Positions 17,487 to 26,178 of a DNA stretch of 64,000 nucleotides are shown in pieces. The notes below the pieces were generated by a model. The model saw nothing but the letters and a program-made list of their open reading frames with translations, was not told the origin of the DNA and did not search any database. The stretch spans positions 248,001 to 312,000 of the forward strand of contig WGOE01000002.1 of assembly GCA_016124195.1 (NCBI GenBank), read 5' to 3'. How positions within the stretch are numbered: the first letter of the stretch is position 1; the number at the start of each line of letters is the position of its first letter. The position numbers were made by a program, and so were the translations under genes. Source of the stretch: a bacterium. GTDB taxonomy: Bacteria > Pseudomonadota > Alphaproteobacteria > Rhodobacterales > Rhodobacteraceae.

Positions 17487-18096
17487 AACTGACAGCTCTC
17501 TTCGCCTGACCCGTCGGGCCTTCGGTGCGGGCCTTGCGGCGGGCACAGGCTTTCTGGCCTTCGCGCTGCCGGTCAGGGCGCTGACGGTGGAACAGTCGCG
17601 CGACCTGATCAACCGGGCGATCGGCGAGGTGAATGCCACGATCAATTCGGGCAAGTCGGAAAACGCCATGTTCGGCGATTTCGAGCGCATCTTTGCGACC
17701 TATGCCGATGTGCCGACGATCGCGCGGTCCGCACTTGGCCCGGCCTCCAAATCGGCCAGCGCAGGCCAGATGGCGGCCTTCACCAAGGCCTATCAGGGCT
17801 ATCTCAGCCGCAAATACGGCCGTCGCTTCCGCGAGTTCATCGGCGGCAAGATCGAAGTGACCGATGCCAAGCCCTACAAGAGCTATTACGAGGTCATCTC
17901 GACCGCCACGCTGCAGGGCCAGGCGCCCTTCGATCTGCGCTGGTGGGTGGGCGACAAGTCGGGCAAGAACCTGTTCTTCAACATCATCATCGAAGGTGTG
18001 AACATGCTGGCCTCGGAACGCACCGAGATCGGCGCCATTCTGGACAAGAACGGCGGCAACATCGACAAGCTGATCGGCGTGTTGAACGCGACCTGA
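17476..18096 (+). CDS. mlaC: MlaC/Ttg2D family phospholipid-binding periplasmic protein
   Basis: A 206-aa periplasmic shuttle carrying phospholipid between MlaA at the outer membrane and MlaFEDB at the inner membrane. The N-terminus has a twin-arginine-like signal (TRRAFGAGLAAGTGF, cleavage near ALPVRA), and the mature part shows MlaC features: ARSALGPASKSAS, YLSRKYGRRFREF and VINTATLQG-like strands ending in the NIIIEGVNML segment. The ATG lies within the last codons of mlaA in another frame, so expression is coupled. Tat export would be notable because MlaC is normally a Sec substrate. Confidence 0.87.
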   Translation: MQSKTDSSLRLTRRAFGAGLAAGTGFLAFALPVRALTVEQSRDLINRAIGEVNATINSGKSENAMFGDFERIFATYADVPTIARSALGPASKSASAGQMAAFTKAYQGYLSRKYGRRFREFIGGKIEVTDAKPYKSYYEVISTATLQGQAPFDLRWWVGDKSGKNLFFNIIIEGVNMLASERTEIGAILDKNGGNIDKLIGVLNAT

Positions 18097-18116
18097 CCGG
18101 CCTGCATCGCAAGTTC

Positions 18117-18151
18117 AAAAGGGCGAGGGATCCGATCCGCTCGCCCTTTTT
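18117..18151. terminator. Bidirectional terminator between mlaC and the PBP gene
   Basis: AAAAGGGCGAG (18117-18127) pairs with CTCGCCCTTTT (18140-18150). The A run on one side and T run on the other let it serve both mlaC (+) and the convergent penicillin-binding protein gene (-). Confidence 0.9.
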
Positions 18152-18158
18152 GTTGCGC

Positions 18159-20351
18159 TCAGTTCCCCTTGCCCAGCAGGTCCTGCAGGATCGCGCTGAT
18201 CGGATCCTTGGGCCGCTGCTGCTGCACGGGGCCCAGGTTCACATCGCCGGGGGCCGGATTTGCCTGGGCGTCCATAACGGGCGGCGTTTTTGGTTCCGGC
18301 ACGATCAGGGGCAGGGGGGTGATCGGCAAACCGTCCTCGACCCGGGTCATCGTCTCGTGCCAGATTTCGGCCGGCAGGCCACCGCCGGTCACGCCTTTGA
18401 GCGGGGTGTTGTTGTCATAGCCCATCCAGACGCCTGCGACATAATCGGCGGTGAAGCCGATGAACCAGGCGTCGCGCGCCTCGGAGGTGGTGCCGGTCTT
18501 GCCGGCCACCGGGCGGTCACCCAGGGCCGCGCGTCCGCCGGTGCCGTTCTGGATCACCTGGGTCATCATCCAGATCAGCTCCTTGTCGGCGGTCTCGGAA
18601 ATCACCCGCTCGCCGGTCCCGCCGGTCTGGCCGATCAGCGGGTCCGAGGCGCCCCTGAGGCTCAACTCGCGCATCCCGTAGGGCGAGACCGAGGTACCGC
18701 CGTTCAGGATGCCGGCATAGGCGCCGGTCATCTCCAGAAGCGTGGCCTCAGAGGCGCCAAGCGCCAGCGCCGGTCCCGCGGCTAGGTCTGTCGTGATGCC
18801 GAAACCCTGCGCCACGGCCCGCACCGCGTCGCGCCCCACCGCCTCTGATATCTTGACGGCCGGGACGTTGCGGCTTTCGCGCATCGCCTGGGCGATCGTG
18901 ATGATGCCCTTGAACTGGTGGTCATAATTGTCGGGCGTCCAGGGACCCGAGCCCTTGATGTTGATGGTCAGCGGGCTGTCATCGACGTAATCCATCGGGC
19001 TCCACCCCTTGTCGAGGGCGGCGGCATAGACGAAGGGTTTGAAGCTGGACCCGGTCTGGCGCAGGGCCTGGGTGGCGCGGTTGAAAGACCCCGCCTGCGG
19101 CAGGTCGCGCCCGCCGACCATGGCGCGCACCGCGCCATCCGCGCTCATCACCACGATGGCCGCCTGCGCGTTGGAGCCTTCCTTGAGCTTGCTGGTGAAG
19201 ACGGCCGTCAGCGCATCCTCGGCGGCCTTTTGCAGGCGCGGGTCCAGCGTGGTCTTGATCACCACATCCTGCGTGGTGTCCTTGCCCAGATAGGACGGCG
19301 TGCCCTCCATCACCCAATCGGCAAAGGCCCCGCCGGCGTTGCGCGCGGCGGCGCCCGAAAGTTGCGCCGGATTGGCCAGCGCATCCGCCGCCTCTGCCGC
19401 CGTCAGATAGCCCTGATCCTGCATCAGCCCGATGATGACGGCGGCGCGGTCCTGCGCGCGCTGCAGGTTGTTGGTGGGCGCATATTTCGACGGCGCCTTC
19501 AGAAGGCCCGCCAGCATCGCCGCTTCGGCCGGGGAAAGGTTGGCTGCGGACTTGCCGAAATAGCGCTGCGCCGCGGCCTCGAAGCCCCTGGTACCCGCGC
19601 CCAGATAGGCGCGGTTGAAATAGATCGTCAGGATTTCGTCCTTGGTGTATTTGACTTCCATCGCAATGGCATAGGGCACTTCCTTGATCTTGCGCACCAG
19701 CCCGCCCGAACGACAGTCATCCTCATAGGCGCTTTCGGTTTTCCAGATCTTCTGGTCATAGGCCACGCCGAGGCACAGAAGCTTCGCCGTCTGCTGGGTG
19801 ATGGTCGAGCCGCCGTTGCCCTCGAAAGCGCCACGCCCGGCGCGCAGGTTGATCGCCACGGCCGAGATGATCCCGCGCGGGCTGACGCCGAAGTGGTGGT
19901 AGAAGCGCTTGTCCTCGGTTGCGATCACGGCATGCAGCAGGTTGGGCGAGACGGTCTTGGGCGTGACCTGGCCGCCGAAGGTTTCGCCGCGCCAGGCAAA
20001 GACCTGGTCGTTGGCGTCCAGAAGTGTCACCGACCCGCGTGCCCGCCCGTCGATCAACGCCGAGACCGGCGGCAACTGGACGTAGAAATACAGCACCGCG
20101 CAGGCCAGGATCATCGCGCCGACCGCCGTGACGCGCCAAAAGATGCCCCAGACGATGCGCCAGATGAACAGGAAGAACCGCATGATCAGCCCGTGCCGCG
20201 GAGCGGGGCGGCGCGGCGGCTTGCGCCTTGTGCCTGACCGGTTCGGCGGAGGCGGCGGCGGCTTGCCGCCCGTGGCACGTGATCTGGGCTCTGATTTGGC
20301 GGCGTAGCGCCTGTCCGCGACCAGGGGCCGCCCCTTGCCTGTCGATGCCAT
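18159..20351 (-). CDS. mrcA: Class A penicillin-binding protein 1A (transglycosylase/transpeptidase)
   Basis: Bifunctional peptidoglycan synthase of the inner membrane. After a basic, Pro-rich cytoplasmic tail comes one membrane helix (about 60-90), then a GT51 glycosyltransferase domain with the catalytic Glu in EDKRFYHHFG (about 146) and GGSTITQQ. The transpeptidase domain has SSFK (Ser about 435, Lys about 438), SRN and KTGTTSEARD. I prefer ATG 20351 (730 aa) because AAGGGA lies just upstream; ATG 20375 is possible. Despite the letters, homologues in this order are annotated both PbpC and MrcA; the domain order fits PBP1A-like enzymes, with no PbpC C-terminal domain. Confidence 0.9.
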   Translation of the reverse strand: MASTGKGRPLVADRRYAAKSEPRSRATGGKPPPPPPNRSGTRRKPPRRPAPRHGLIMRFFLFIWRIVWGIFWRVTAVGAMILACAVLYFYVQLPPVSALIDGRARGSVTLLDANDQVFAWRGETFGGQVTPKTVSPNLLHAVIATEDKRFYHHFGVSPRGIISAVAINLRAGRGAFEGNGGSTITQQTAKLLCLGVAYDQKIWKTESAYEDDCRSGGLVRKIKEVPYAIAMEVKYTKDEILTIYFNRAYLGAGTRGFEAAAQRYFGKSAANLSPAEAAMLAGLLKAPSKYAPTNNLQRAQDRAAVIIGLMQDQGYLTAAEAADALANPAQLSGAAARNAGGAFADWVMEGTPSYLGKDTTQDVVIKTTLDPRLQKAAEDALTAVFTSKLKEGSNAQAAIVVMSADGAVRAMVGGRDLPQAGSFNRATQALRQTGSSFKPFVYAAALDKGWSPMDYVDDSPLTINIKGSGPWTPDNYDHQFKGIITIAQAMRESRNVPAVKISEAVGRDAVRAVAQGFGITTDLAAGPALALGASEATLLEMTGAYAGILNGGTSVSPYGMRELSLRGASDPLIGQTGGTGERVISETADKELIWMMTQVIQNGTGGRAALGDRPVAGKTGTTSEARDAWFIGFTADYVAGVWMGYDNNTPLKGVTGGGLPAEIWHETMTRVEDGLPITPLPLIVPEPKTPPVMDAQANPAPGDVNLGPVQQQRPKDPISAILQDLLGKGN

Positions 20352-20613
20352 CTCGATCCCTTGCCTGCGACCCATTCCGGGCTTGTTGCGGCAAAGATTA
20401 CCCCGTCCTTGCGGAAATGTGGAGACAGGCTGTCACCCGATTCGAGTTTATGACCGCTTAAAAAACGTGCAGAAAATCCTCAGCGCACAAATATCGGGCA
20501 TCCGTGGCGCCTCGCCTGGATTTTGCGCCGTCGGAAACTTGTGCTGCACCCGCGAAATGCGCCCCATGAGCGCAAGGGCCGAACAGGTCCGCTCTGAGGG
20601 AAAGGGGTGCAAA

Positions 20614-20952
20614 GTGAAACTCATCATTGCGGCAATCAAGCCGTTCAAGCTTGAGGAAGTGCGCGAGGCGCTGACCGGTATCGGCGTCCGCGGGATGATG
20701 GTCACCGAGATCAAGGGCTTCGGTCTGCAATCGGGCCATACCGAGATCTATCGGGGTGCGGAATACGCTGTGAACTTTGTGCCGAAGATGCGGCTCGAAA
20801 TCGTGGTTGCCGACAGTCTGGCCGATCAGGTGATCGACACGATCACCAAGACGGCGCGGACCGGGAAAATCGGGGACGGCAAGATCTTCGTGCTGGACGT
20901 GAGCCAGGCCGTGCGGGTGCGCACCGGCGAAACCAATGACGATGCGCTGTGA
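20614..20952 (+). CDS. glnK: P-II nitrogen regulatory protein GlnK (GTG start)
   Basis: A 112-aa trimeric PII signal protein that senses 2-oxoglutarate and ATP/ADP and plugs the ammonium channel AmtB when nitrogen is ample. The start is GTG 20614 with an AAAGGGG site before it; this gives the exact family length. Seen in the sequence: KPFKLEEVREAL, the T-loop with uridylylation Tyr51 in GAEYAVNFVPKM, and the C-terminal signature TGKIGDGKIFV. It lies 25 bases before amtB, the classic glnK-amtB operon, normally under NtrC control. No NtrC or sigma-54 site was assigned in the 262-base leader. Confidence 0.94.
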   Translation: MKLIIAAIKPFKLEEVREALTGIGVRGMMVTEIKGFGLQSGHTEIYRGAEYAVNFVPKMRLEIVVADSLADQVIDTITKTARTGKIGDGKIFVLDVSQAVRVRTGETNDDAL

Positions 20953-20977
20953 GCGAGCGGGTAGGGGAAGAAGCGAT

Positions 20978-22333
20978 ATGAAGAATTTGCTGAAAACGGC
21001 CGGACTGGCGGCGCTGATGATCGGCGCGGCGGGTCTGATGCCTGCGCTGGCGCAGACCGCCACGGATGCGGCGGCGGCTGCACCGGCAGCCGCGGCGCCG
21101 GTCATGGACAAGGGCGACGTGTCCTGGATGATGACGGCCTCGGCCCTGGTTCTGTTCATGACGATCCCGGGCCTCGCGCTGTTTTACGGCGGGCTCGTGC
21201 GGTCCAAGAACATGCTGTCGGTCCTGATGCAGACCACGATGATCGCCTGCATGGTCATGGTGATGTGGGTGATCTACGGCTATTCGGCCACTTTCGGCGG
21301 TGGCACCTCGCCCTATTGGGGCGGGCTGGGCAAGATGTTCCTCAAGGGCGTCGGCCCGGACAGCATGTCCGCGACCTTCTCGGCCGGCTATGTGATCCCG
21401 GAATATGTCTTCATCTGCTTCCAGATGACCTTTGCCGCCATCACTCCCGGCCTGATCATCGGCGCCTGGGCCGAGCGCGTGAAGTTCAAGTCGGTGCTCC
21501 TGTTCATGTTCCTGTGGACGACTTTCGCCTATTTCCCGATCGCGCACATGGTCTGGGATGCCTCGGGGCTGCTGTTCAAGATGGGCGCCATCGACTTTGC
21601 CGGCGGTACGGTCGTGCATATCAACGCTGGCATCGCGGCCTTCGTCGGCTGCCTCGTGATCGGCAAGCGTGTCGGCTACGGCAAGGAAAACATGGCGCCG
21701 CACTCGATGGTCATGACGATGATCGGGGCGTCGATGCTGTGGTTCGGCTGGTTCGGCTTCAACGTCGGTTCCAACCTTGAGGCAAATGGCGGCGCGGGTC
21801 TGGCCATGATGAACACCTTCATTGCAACCGCGGCGGCGGCCCTGACCTGGTCAGCGGTCGAGGCGATGCAGCGCGGCAAGGCGTCGATGCTGGGTGCGGC
21901 TTCGGGCATGGTGGCCGGTCTTGTCGCGATCACCCCGGCCTGCGGCACGGTCGGCCCGATCGGCGGCATCGTCTTGGGGATCGTCGTTTCGGTGGTCTGC
22001 TACTTCTTCGTCACCGTCGTGAAGAACATGTTCAAATATGACGACAGCCTGGACGTCTTCGGCGTGCACTGTGTCGGCGGGATCATCGGCGCCATGGGCA
22101 CCGGCGTTCTGTCGGCCGGCTGGCTGGGCGGGGTCAAGGACGACACCTACTCGATCGCGGCGCAAAGCATGATCCAGTTCGAAGCGGTCGCCCTGACCCT
22201 GGTCTGGTCCGGCGTGGTGGCCTTCGTCTGCTACAAGATCGCCGACATGATCTTTGGCCTGCGGGTCGAGCCGGAAGTCGAACGCGAAGGTCTCGATCAG
22301 GCCTCGCATGGTGAAACCGCCTATCACACCTGA
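20978..22333 (+). CDS. amtB: Ammonium transporter AmtB
   Basis: Trimeric inner-membrane ammonium channel, 451 aa. A signal-like N-terminus (ending PALAQ) and an Ala-rich spacer precede 11 membrane helices. The first mature helix and loop contain FMTIPGLALFYGGLVRSKN, the family signature AGGTVVHINAG carries the first pore His, and FGVHCVGGIIG carries the second. The C-terminal cytoplasmic tail with GLRVEPEVEREGLD is the part that communicates with GlnK. It is co-transcribed with glnK and followed by a strong terminator. Confidence 0.95.
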   Translation: MKNLLKTAGLAALMIGAAGLMPALAQTATDAAAAAPAAAAPVMDKGDVSWMMTASALVLFMTIPGLALFYGGLVRSKNMLSVLMQTTMIACMVMVMWVIYGYSATFGGGTSPYWGGLGKMFLKGVGPDSMSATFSAGYVIPEYVFICFQMTFAAITPGLIIGAWAERVKFKSVLLFMFLWTTFAYFPIAHMVWDASGLLFKMGAIDFAGGTVVHINAGIAAFVGCLVIGKRVGYGKENMAPHSMVMTMIGASMLWFGWFGFNVGSNLEANGGAGLAMMNTFIATAAAALTWSAVEAMQRGKASMLGAASGMVAGLVAITPACGTVGPIGGIVLGIVVSVVCYFFVTVVKNMFKYDDSLDVFGVHCVGGIIGAMGTGVLSAGWLGGVKDDTYSIAAQSMIQFEAVALTLVWSGVVAFVCYKIADMIFGLRVEPEVEREGLDQASHGETAYHT

Positions 22334-22381
22334 TGCGACGACGCCGGGGGCCCTTCTCCTCCCGGGGACCCGGCCAACGCG

Positions 22382-22414
22382 AACGGCCCGCAGGAAACTG
22401 CGGGCCGTTTTCTG
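22382..22414 (+). terminator. Rho-independent terminator after amtB
   Basis: A perfect 12-bp stem (AACGGCCCGCAG at 22382-22393, CTGCGGGCCGTT at 22398-22409) closes on a GAAA tetraloop and is followed by a T-rich stretch. Confidence 0.92.
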
Positions 22415-22460
22415 TTCAGCGGCTGGCGAGGGGTAGGATGGGCCATTGGCCCATACCGGT

Positions 22461-23780
22461 TCAGAAATAGCCGCGCGGGATCATGCGCTGGTGATGCGCC
22501 TCGCGTTCCAGTTCCTCGCGGAAATCCGGATGCGCGATCGAGATCAAGAGCCGCGCCCGCTCTGCCACCGTGCGCCCCTTGAGGTTCACGATGCCGTATT
22601 CGGTCACCACATACATCAGGTCGGTGCGCTGCGCAGTCACGATGTTGCCGCGTGTCAGCACCGGTACGATCCGGCTCTTGCGCTCGCCCTTCTTTTCGTA
22701 GGTCGAGGCCAGGCAGAGGAAGCTTTTGCCCCCCTTGGACGCATAGGCCCCCCGGATGAATTGCGATTGCCCCCCCGTGCCCGAGATATGGCGAAAGCCA
22801 TCCGATTCCGAGGCCGCCTGCCCCTGCAGATCGATCTGAGTCGTGTTGTTGATCGACGCGACCTTGTCGTTCTGCATGATGATATGCGGCATGTTGGTGT
22901 AATCGACGGGGTGGAATTCCACCTCGTCATTGCCGTCGATGAAGTCGTACAGATACTGCGCCCCCAGTGCGAAGGTGCAGACCATCTTGCCGGGGTTGAG
23001 CTGTTTTTTCGCACCGGTGATCCGGCCCGACCGATACAGGTCGACGATGCCGTCGGTCATCATCTCGGTATGGATGCCAAGATCGGTGACGCTGCTTTCG
23101 GCCAGGAGGCTGCAGACCGCGTTGGGCATGCCGCCGATGCCGATCTGCAGGCAGGCGCCGTCCTCGATTTCGTTGGCGATCAGACGCGCCACGGCGCGGT
23201 CGACGTCGGTCGCCGTCCCCTTCGGCAGTTCCGCCATCTTCTGGTTGTCGCCGGGGATGATGTAGTCGACCTCGCTGATATGCACCCCGGTGTCGACGCC
23301 CTTGACACGCGGCATCGCGGCGCATTCCTCCACGATCAGGATCCTGGCCCGTTCGACCAGCGCCCGGTTCCACAGGCTCGAGGGGCCAAAGTTGAAATAG
23401 CCCTTGTCATCCATGGGCGCCGTCTTGAGCACCACGATATCGACCGGGTCGATGAAGCGGCGGTAGTAATCCGGGATCTCGCCAAGGTGGACGGGCAGGT
23501 AATGGGCGATTGCCTCGTCGTGCTTGCGCCGGTCATAACCGCCGAAATGGGTCGAGAACCAGTAGACGTGTTCGCCCTTGGGATCGGCCTCCAGCACGGC
23601 GCGCGGGCGGGTCGACAAGCAGGACCGGATGCGGATGTTTGACAAGATGCCGAGCCGCCGGGCCAGGGCCGCATCGAAAGCGTCGGGCTGGCCCAGCGAC
23701 GCGCCATAGTCAAGCCACATGTCCGACCGGACCAGCGCCGCCGCCTCGTCCGCTGAAATGTGCAATCCCAATCGTGCCAT
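22461..23780 (-). CDS. Acetyl-CoA hydrolase/transferase family protein (4-hydroxybutyrate/acetate CoA-transferase type)
   Basis: A 439-aa class I CoA-transferase that moves CoA between acyl groups through a glutamyl-CoA thioester. The likely catalytic Glu is in GIHTEMMTDGIVDL near residue 220; the QIGIGGMPNAV and GTGGQSQFIRGA glycine-rich segments form the CoA site. The length matches 4-hydroxybutyrate CoA-transferase rather than the longer succinyl-CoA:acetate enzymes. ATG 23780 begins the homologous region. It lies downstream of the aminotransferase gene on the same strand after 157 bases. The substrate is inferred only at family level. Confidence 0.85.
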   Translation of the reverse strand: MARLGLHISADEAAALVRSDMWLDYGASLGQPDAFDAALARRLGILSNIRIRSCLSTRPRAVLEADPKGEHVYWFSTHFGGYDRRKHDEAIAHYLPVHLGEIPDYYRRFIDPVDIVVLKTAPMDDKGYFNFGPSSLWNRALVERARILIVEECAAMPRVKGVDTGVHISEVDYIIPGDNQKMAELPKGTATDVDRAVARLIANEIEDGACLQIGIGGMPNAVCSLLAESSVTDLGIHTEMMTDGIVDLYRSGRITGAKKQLNPGKMVCTFALGAQYLYDFIDGNDEVEFHPVDYTNMPHIIMQNDKVASINNTTQIDLQGQAASESDGFRHISGTGGQSQFIRGAYASKGGKSFLCLASTYEKKGERKSRIVPVLTRGNIVTAQRTDLMYVVTEYGIVNLKGRTVAERARLLISIAHPDFREELEREAHHQRMIPRGYF

Positions 23781-23937
23781 TCGTGATCCTCCCCTGAGTG
23801 CCGAAGCTGTGCCGCCTCGTTGCATGCCAGTCAATCATGCAGAAAGCGTCAGGAATAGCGTGAAAGTGACGCAGGCGCCGGTTCGCCGGCCGGGCGGTGC
23901 GGGCTCCGGCCGGGCAGGTCGGCGTTGCGGGCGGGGC

Positions 23938-25116
23938 TCAGTCGCCGACGGCGGCGATGGCCGCGGCAAGCACCGGCACGGTCGCGGCATTCAGCCCGGC
24001 AATGTTGATCCGGCTGTCACCCACCATGTAGATGCCATGTTTTTCGCGCAACGCGATGACTTGCGCCTCACTCAACCCGATTCGGCTGAACATGCCGCGG
24101 TGATGCGCGATGAAGTCGTAGCGGTCCGAATTGGTCGCGCGGCGCAGCTCTTCGGCCAGCGCCCGGCGCAGGGTCAGCATGTTGCGGCGCACCTCCTCCA
24201 GTTCGGCCTTCCAGTCGGCCGTCAGTGCGGCATCCTCGAGGATCATCGTGACCAGACGCGCGCCATGGTCGGGCGGAAAGGAATAGTTCTGCCGGTTGAG
24301 GAAGTTCAGGTTGCCCTGCACAACGGCCTTGCGGGCGGGTTCGGTCAGCGCGATCAGGATGCCGGTGCGTTCGCGGTAGATGCCGAAGTTCTTGGAGCAC
24401 GAAGCCGCGATCAGCACCTCGGGGAAGCGGGCGGCGATCAGGCGCGTGGCGGCCGCGTCCTCCTCCAGCCCGTCGCCGAAGCCCTGATAGGCCAGATCGA
24501 TGAAGGGTATGGCGCCCCGCGCGCTGAGGATATCGGCAAGTTCGGCCCATTGCGCGGCCGTCGGGTTGGCGCCGGTCGGATTGTGGCAGCAGCCGTGCAG
24601 CAGGACGACATCGCCCTTGGCAACCGAGGCAAGATCGGCCTTGAGACCCTCGAAGTCGACACCGCGGGTCGCCGCATCGAAATAGCGATACTCGGCCATC
24701 TTCATGCCAAGGTATTTGATGATCGAGGGGTGGTTGGGCCAGGTCGGGTTCGACAGCCACACTTTGGCCTCGGGATTGGCGAGCCGGATCAGCTCCAGCG
24801 CCTGACGGATCGCCCCGGTGCCACCCGGGGTCGCGATCGAGGCGGCGCGGTCGGCAAAGCCCGCGCCAAGGATCATGCCGGTCAGGGCGGCGTTATAGGC
24901 CGGCTCGCCCGCCAGTCCGGTGTAGGTCTTGGTGGTCTCGCGTTCCCAAAGGCTCTTTTCGGCGGCCTTTACCGCGCGCATCACCGGGGTCAGGCCCGTG
25001 GCATCCTTGTAGACCCCGACACCCAGGTCGATCTTCTGCGCGCGGGGATCGTCGCGGTAGAGGGCAATCAGTTGCAGGATCTTGTCCTGCGGCTGCGGGG
25101 TCAGGGCTTCCAGCAT
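23938..25116 (-). CDS. Aromatic amino acid / aspartate aminotransferase (class I, PLP)
   Basis: A 392-aa class I aminotransferase of the AspC/TyrB subgroup, transferring amino groups from aspartate or aromatic amino acids to 2-oxoglutarate. The internal aldimine Lys is in SCSKNFGIYRERTG near residue 246; HGCCHNPTGANPT holds the cofactor-binding Asn, and the C-terminal DSRINIAGL holds the substrate-carboxylate Arg. TyrB/AspC-type features (DKILQL, DLGVGVYKD) are present. It is 54 bases downstream of the sulfurtransferase gene, and the pair may link aspartate/cysteine transamination with 3-mercaptopyruvate use. Confidence 0.92.
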   Translation of the reverse strand: MLEALTPQPQDKILQLIALYRDDPRAQKIDLGVGVYKDATGLTPVMRAVKAAEKSLWERETTKTYTGLAGEPAYNAALTGMILGAGFADRAASIATPGGTGAIRQALELIRLANPEAKVWLSNPTWPNHPSIIKYLGMKMAEYRYFDAATRGVDFEGLKADLASVAKGDVVLLHGCCHNPTGANPTAAQWAELADILSARGAIPFIDLAYQGFGDGLEEDAAATRLIAARFPEVLIAASCSKNFGIYRERTGILIALTEPARKAVVQGNLNFLNRQNYSFPPDHGARLVTMILEDAALTADWKAELEEVRRNMLTLRRALAEELRRATNSDRYDFIAHHRGMFSRIGLSEAQVIALREKHGIYMVGDSRINIAGLNAATVPVLAAAIAAVGD

Positions 25117-25170
25117 CTGCGTTCCTTCCAGAGGTCCGTGGTCTTGCGTTTCGATCCGGCGGGGCCCGTC

Positions 25171-26052
25171 TCAGCGAGCCGGGCCCTTTTCGACGGCGAG
25201 GTCGTCGTACATGCCCCATTCGGCCCAGGAGCCGTCGTATAGGGCGTGGTTCTTGTGGCCGATGCGTTCCAGCGCCAGCGACAGGACCGCCGCCGTGATG
25301 CCCGATCCGCAGGAGGTGATGATCGGCTTGGCCAGATCGACGCCGGCAGCCTTGAAAACCTCGACCAGTTCGGCGGCGGGTTTCAACGTGCCGTTGGCGT
25401 TCAGCAAAGTGCCGTAGGGCACGTTGCGCGCGCCCGGAATGTGGCCACCGCGCAGGCCGGGGCGCGGTTCGGGCGCCTCGCCGGCAAAGCGGGCGGCCGA
25501 GCGGGCATCGACGATGACAGCCTCGCCCAGTTTGGCGGAATGGGCGACTTGCGTCACATCCTTGACCATGTGGTTCTGCCGGGTCGTCGTCATGTGCCGG
25601 TCCTTCAGAATCGGCGGCATATCCTCGATCTCGCGGCCTTCGGCGCGCCATTTCGGCAGGCCGCCGTCCAGCACGGCGACATCGGTCTTGCCCATCAGCC
25701 GAAAGGTCCACCAGACCCGCGGCGCCGACAGGAGGCCGGCGCCGTCGTAGACCACCACCTGATGCCCGTCGCCCACGCCCATCGCGCGCATGCGCGAGAT
25801 GAATTTCTCGGCCGGAGGCGCCATATGCGGCAGGGACGAGCGGCTGTCCGAGATGTCGTCGATGTCAAAAAACCTCGCGCCCGGGATATGTCCCTGGGCA
25901 TATTCGGCCTTGGCGTCGCGACCCTGATCGGGCAGGTACCACGAGGCATCCAGCACGCGCAGATCCGGGTCTTTCAGATGGGCGGCAAGCCAATCGGTCG
26001 AAACCAGGACTTTGGGGTCATCTGCAGGCGGGCTGGCGGCGGGCAAGGTCAT
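25171..26052 (-). CDS. sseA: 3-mercaptopyruvate/thiosulfate sulfurtransferase (two rhodanese domains)
   Basis: A 293-aa tandem-rhodanese enzyme transferring sulfur from 3-mercaptopyruvate to cyanide or thiols. The N-terminal inactive domain contains the ARFFDID segment; the C-terminal domain carries the active-site Cys in the loop CGSGITA, the form typical of mercaptopyruvate rather than thiosulfate enzymes. ATG 26052 follows CAGGAG at a good distance; upstream in-frame ATGs lack sites. The adjacent aminotransferase can make 3-mercaptopyruvate from cysteine by transamination, which gives the pair a plausible shared pathway. Confidence 0.92.
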   Translation of the reverse strand: MTLPAASPPADDPKVLVSTDWLAAHLKDPDLRVLDASWYLPDQGRDAKAEYAQGHIPGARFFDIDDISDSRSSLPHMAPPAEKFISRMRAMGVGDGHQVVVYDGAGLLSAPRVWWTFRLMGKTDVAVLDGGLPKWRAEGREIEDMPPILKDRHMTTTRQNHMVKDVTQVAHSAKLGEAVIVDARSAARFAGEAPEPRPGLRGGHIPGARNVPYGTLLNANGTLKPAAELVEVFKAAGVDLAKPIITSCGSGITAAVLSLALERIGHKNHALYDGSWAEWGMYDDLAVEKGPAR

Positions 26053-26178
26053 CAAACGCTCCTGATCCGGAAACATTTTGCACCTAAACCCGACAGGCCC
26101 GCGAGGCAAGTTGGATCGTCACTTTTGCCGCTGCAGCGGGGCCGGGCAGGGCCGGGGCGGCCGAAAAGGGGGCTGCGG

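Noticed and set aside
20376-20613. NtrC or sigma-54 sites before glnK
   Set aside because: I looked for TGGCAC-N5-TTGC and found only partial matches with wrong spacing. No site could be assigned.
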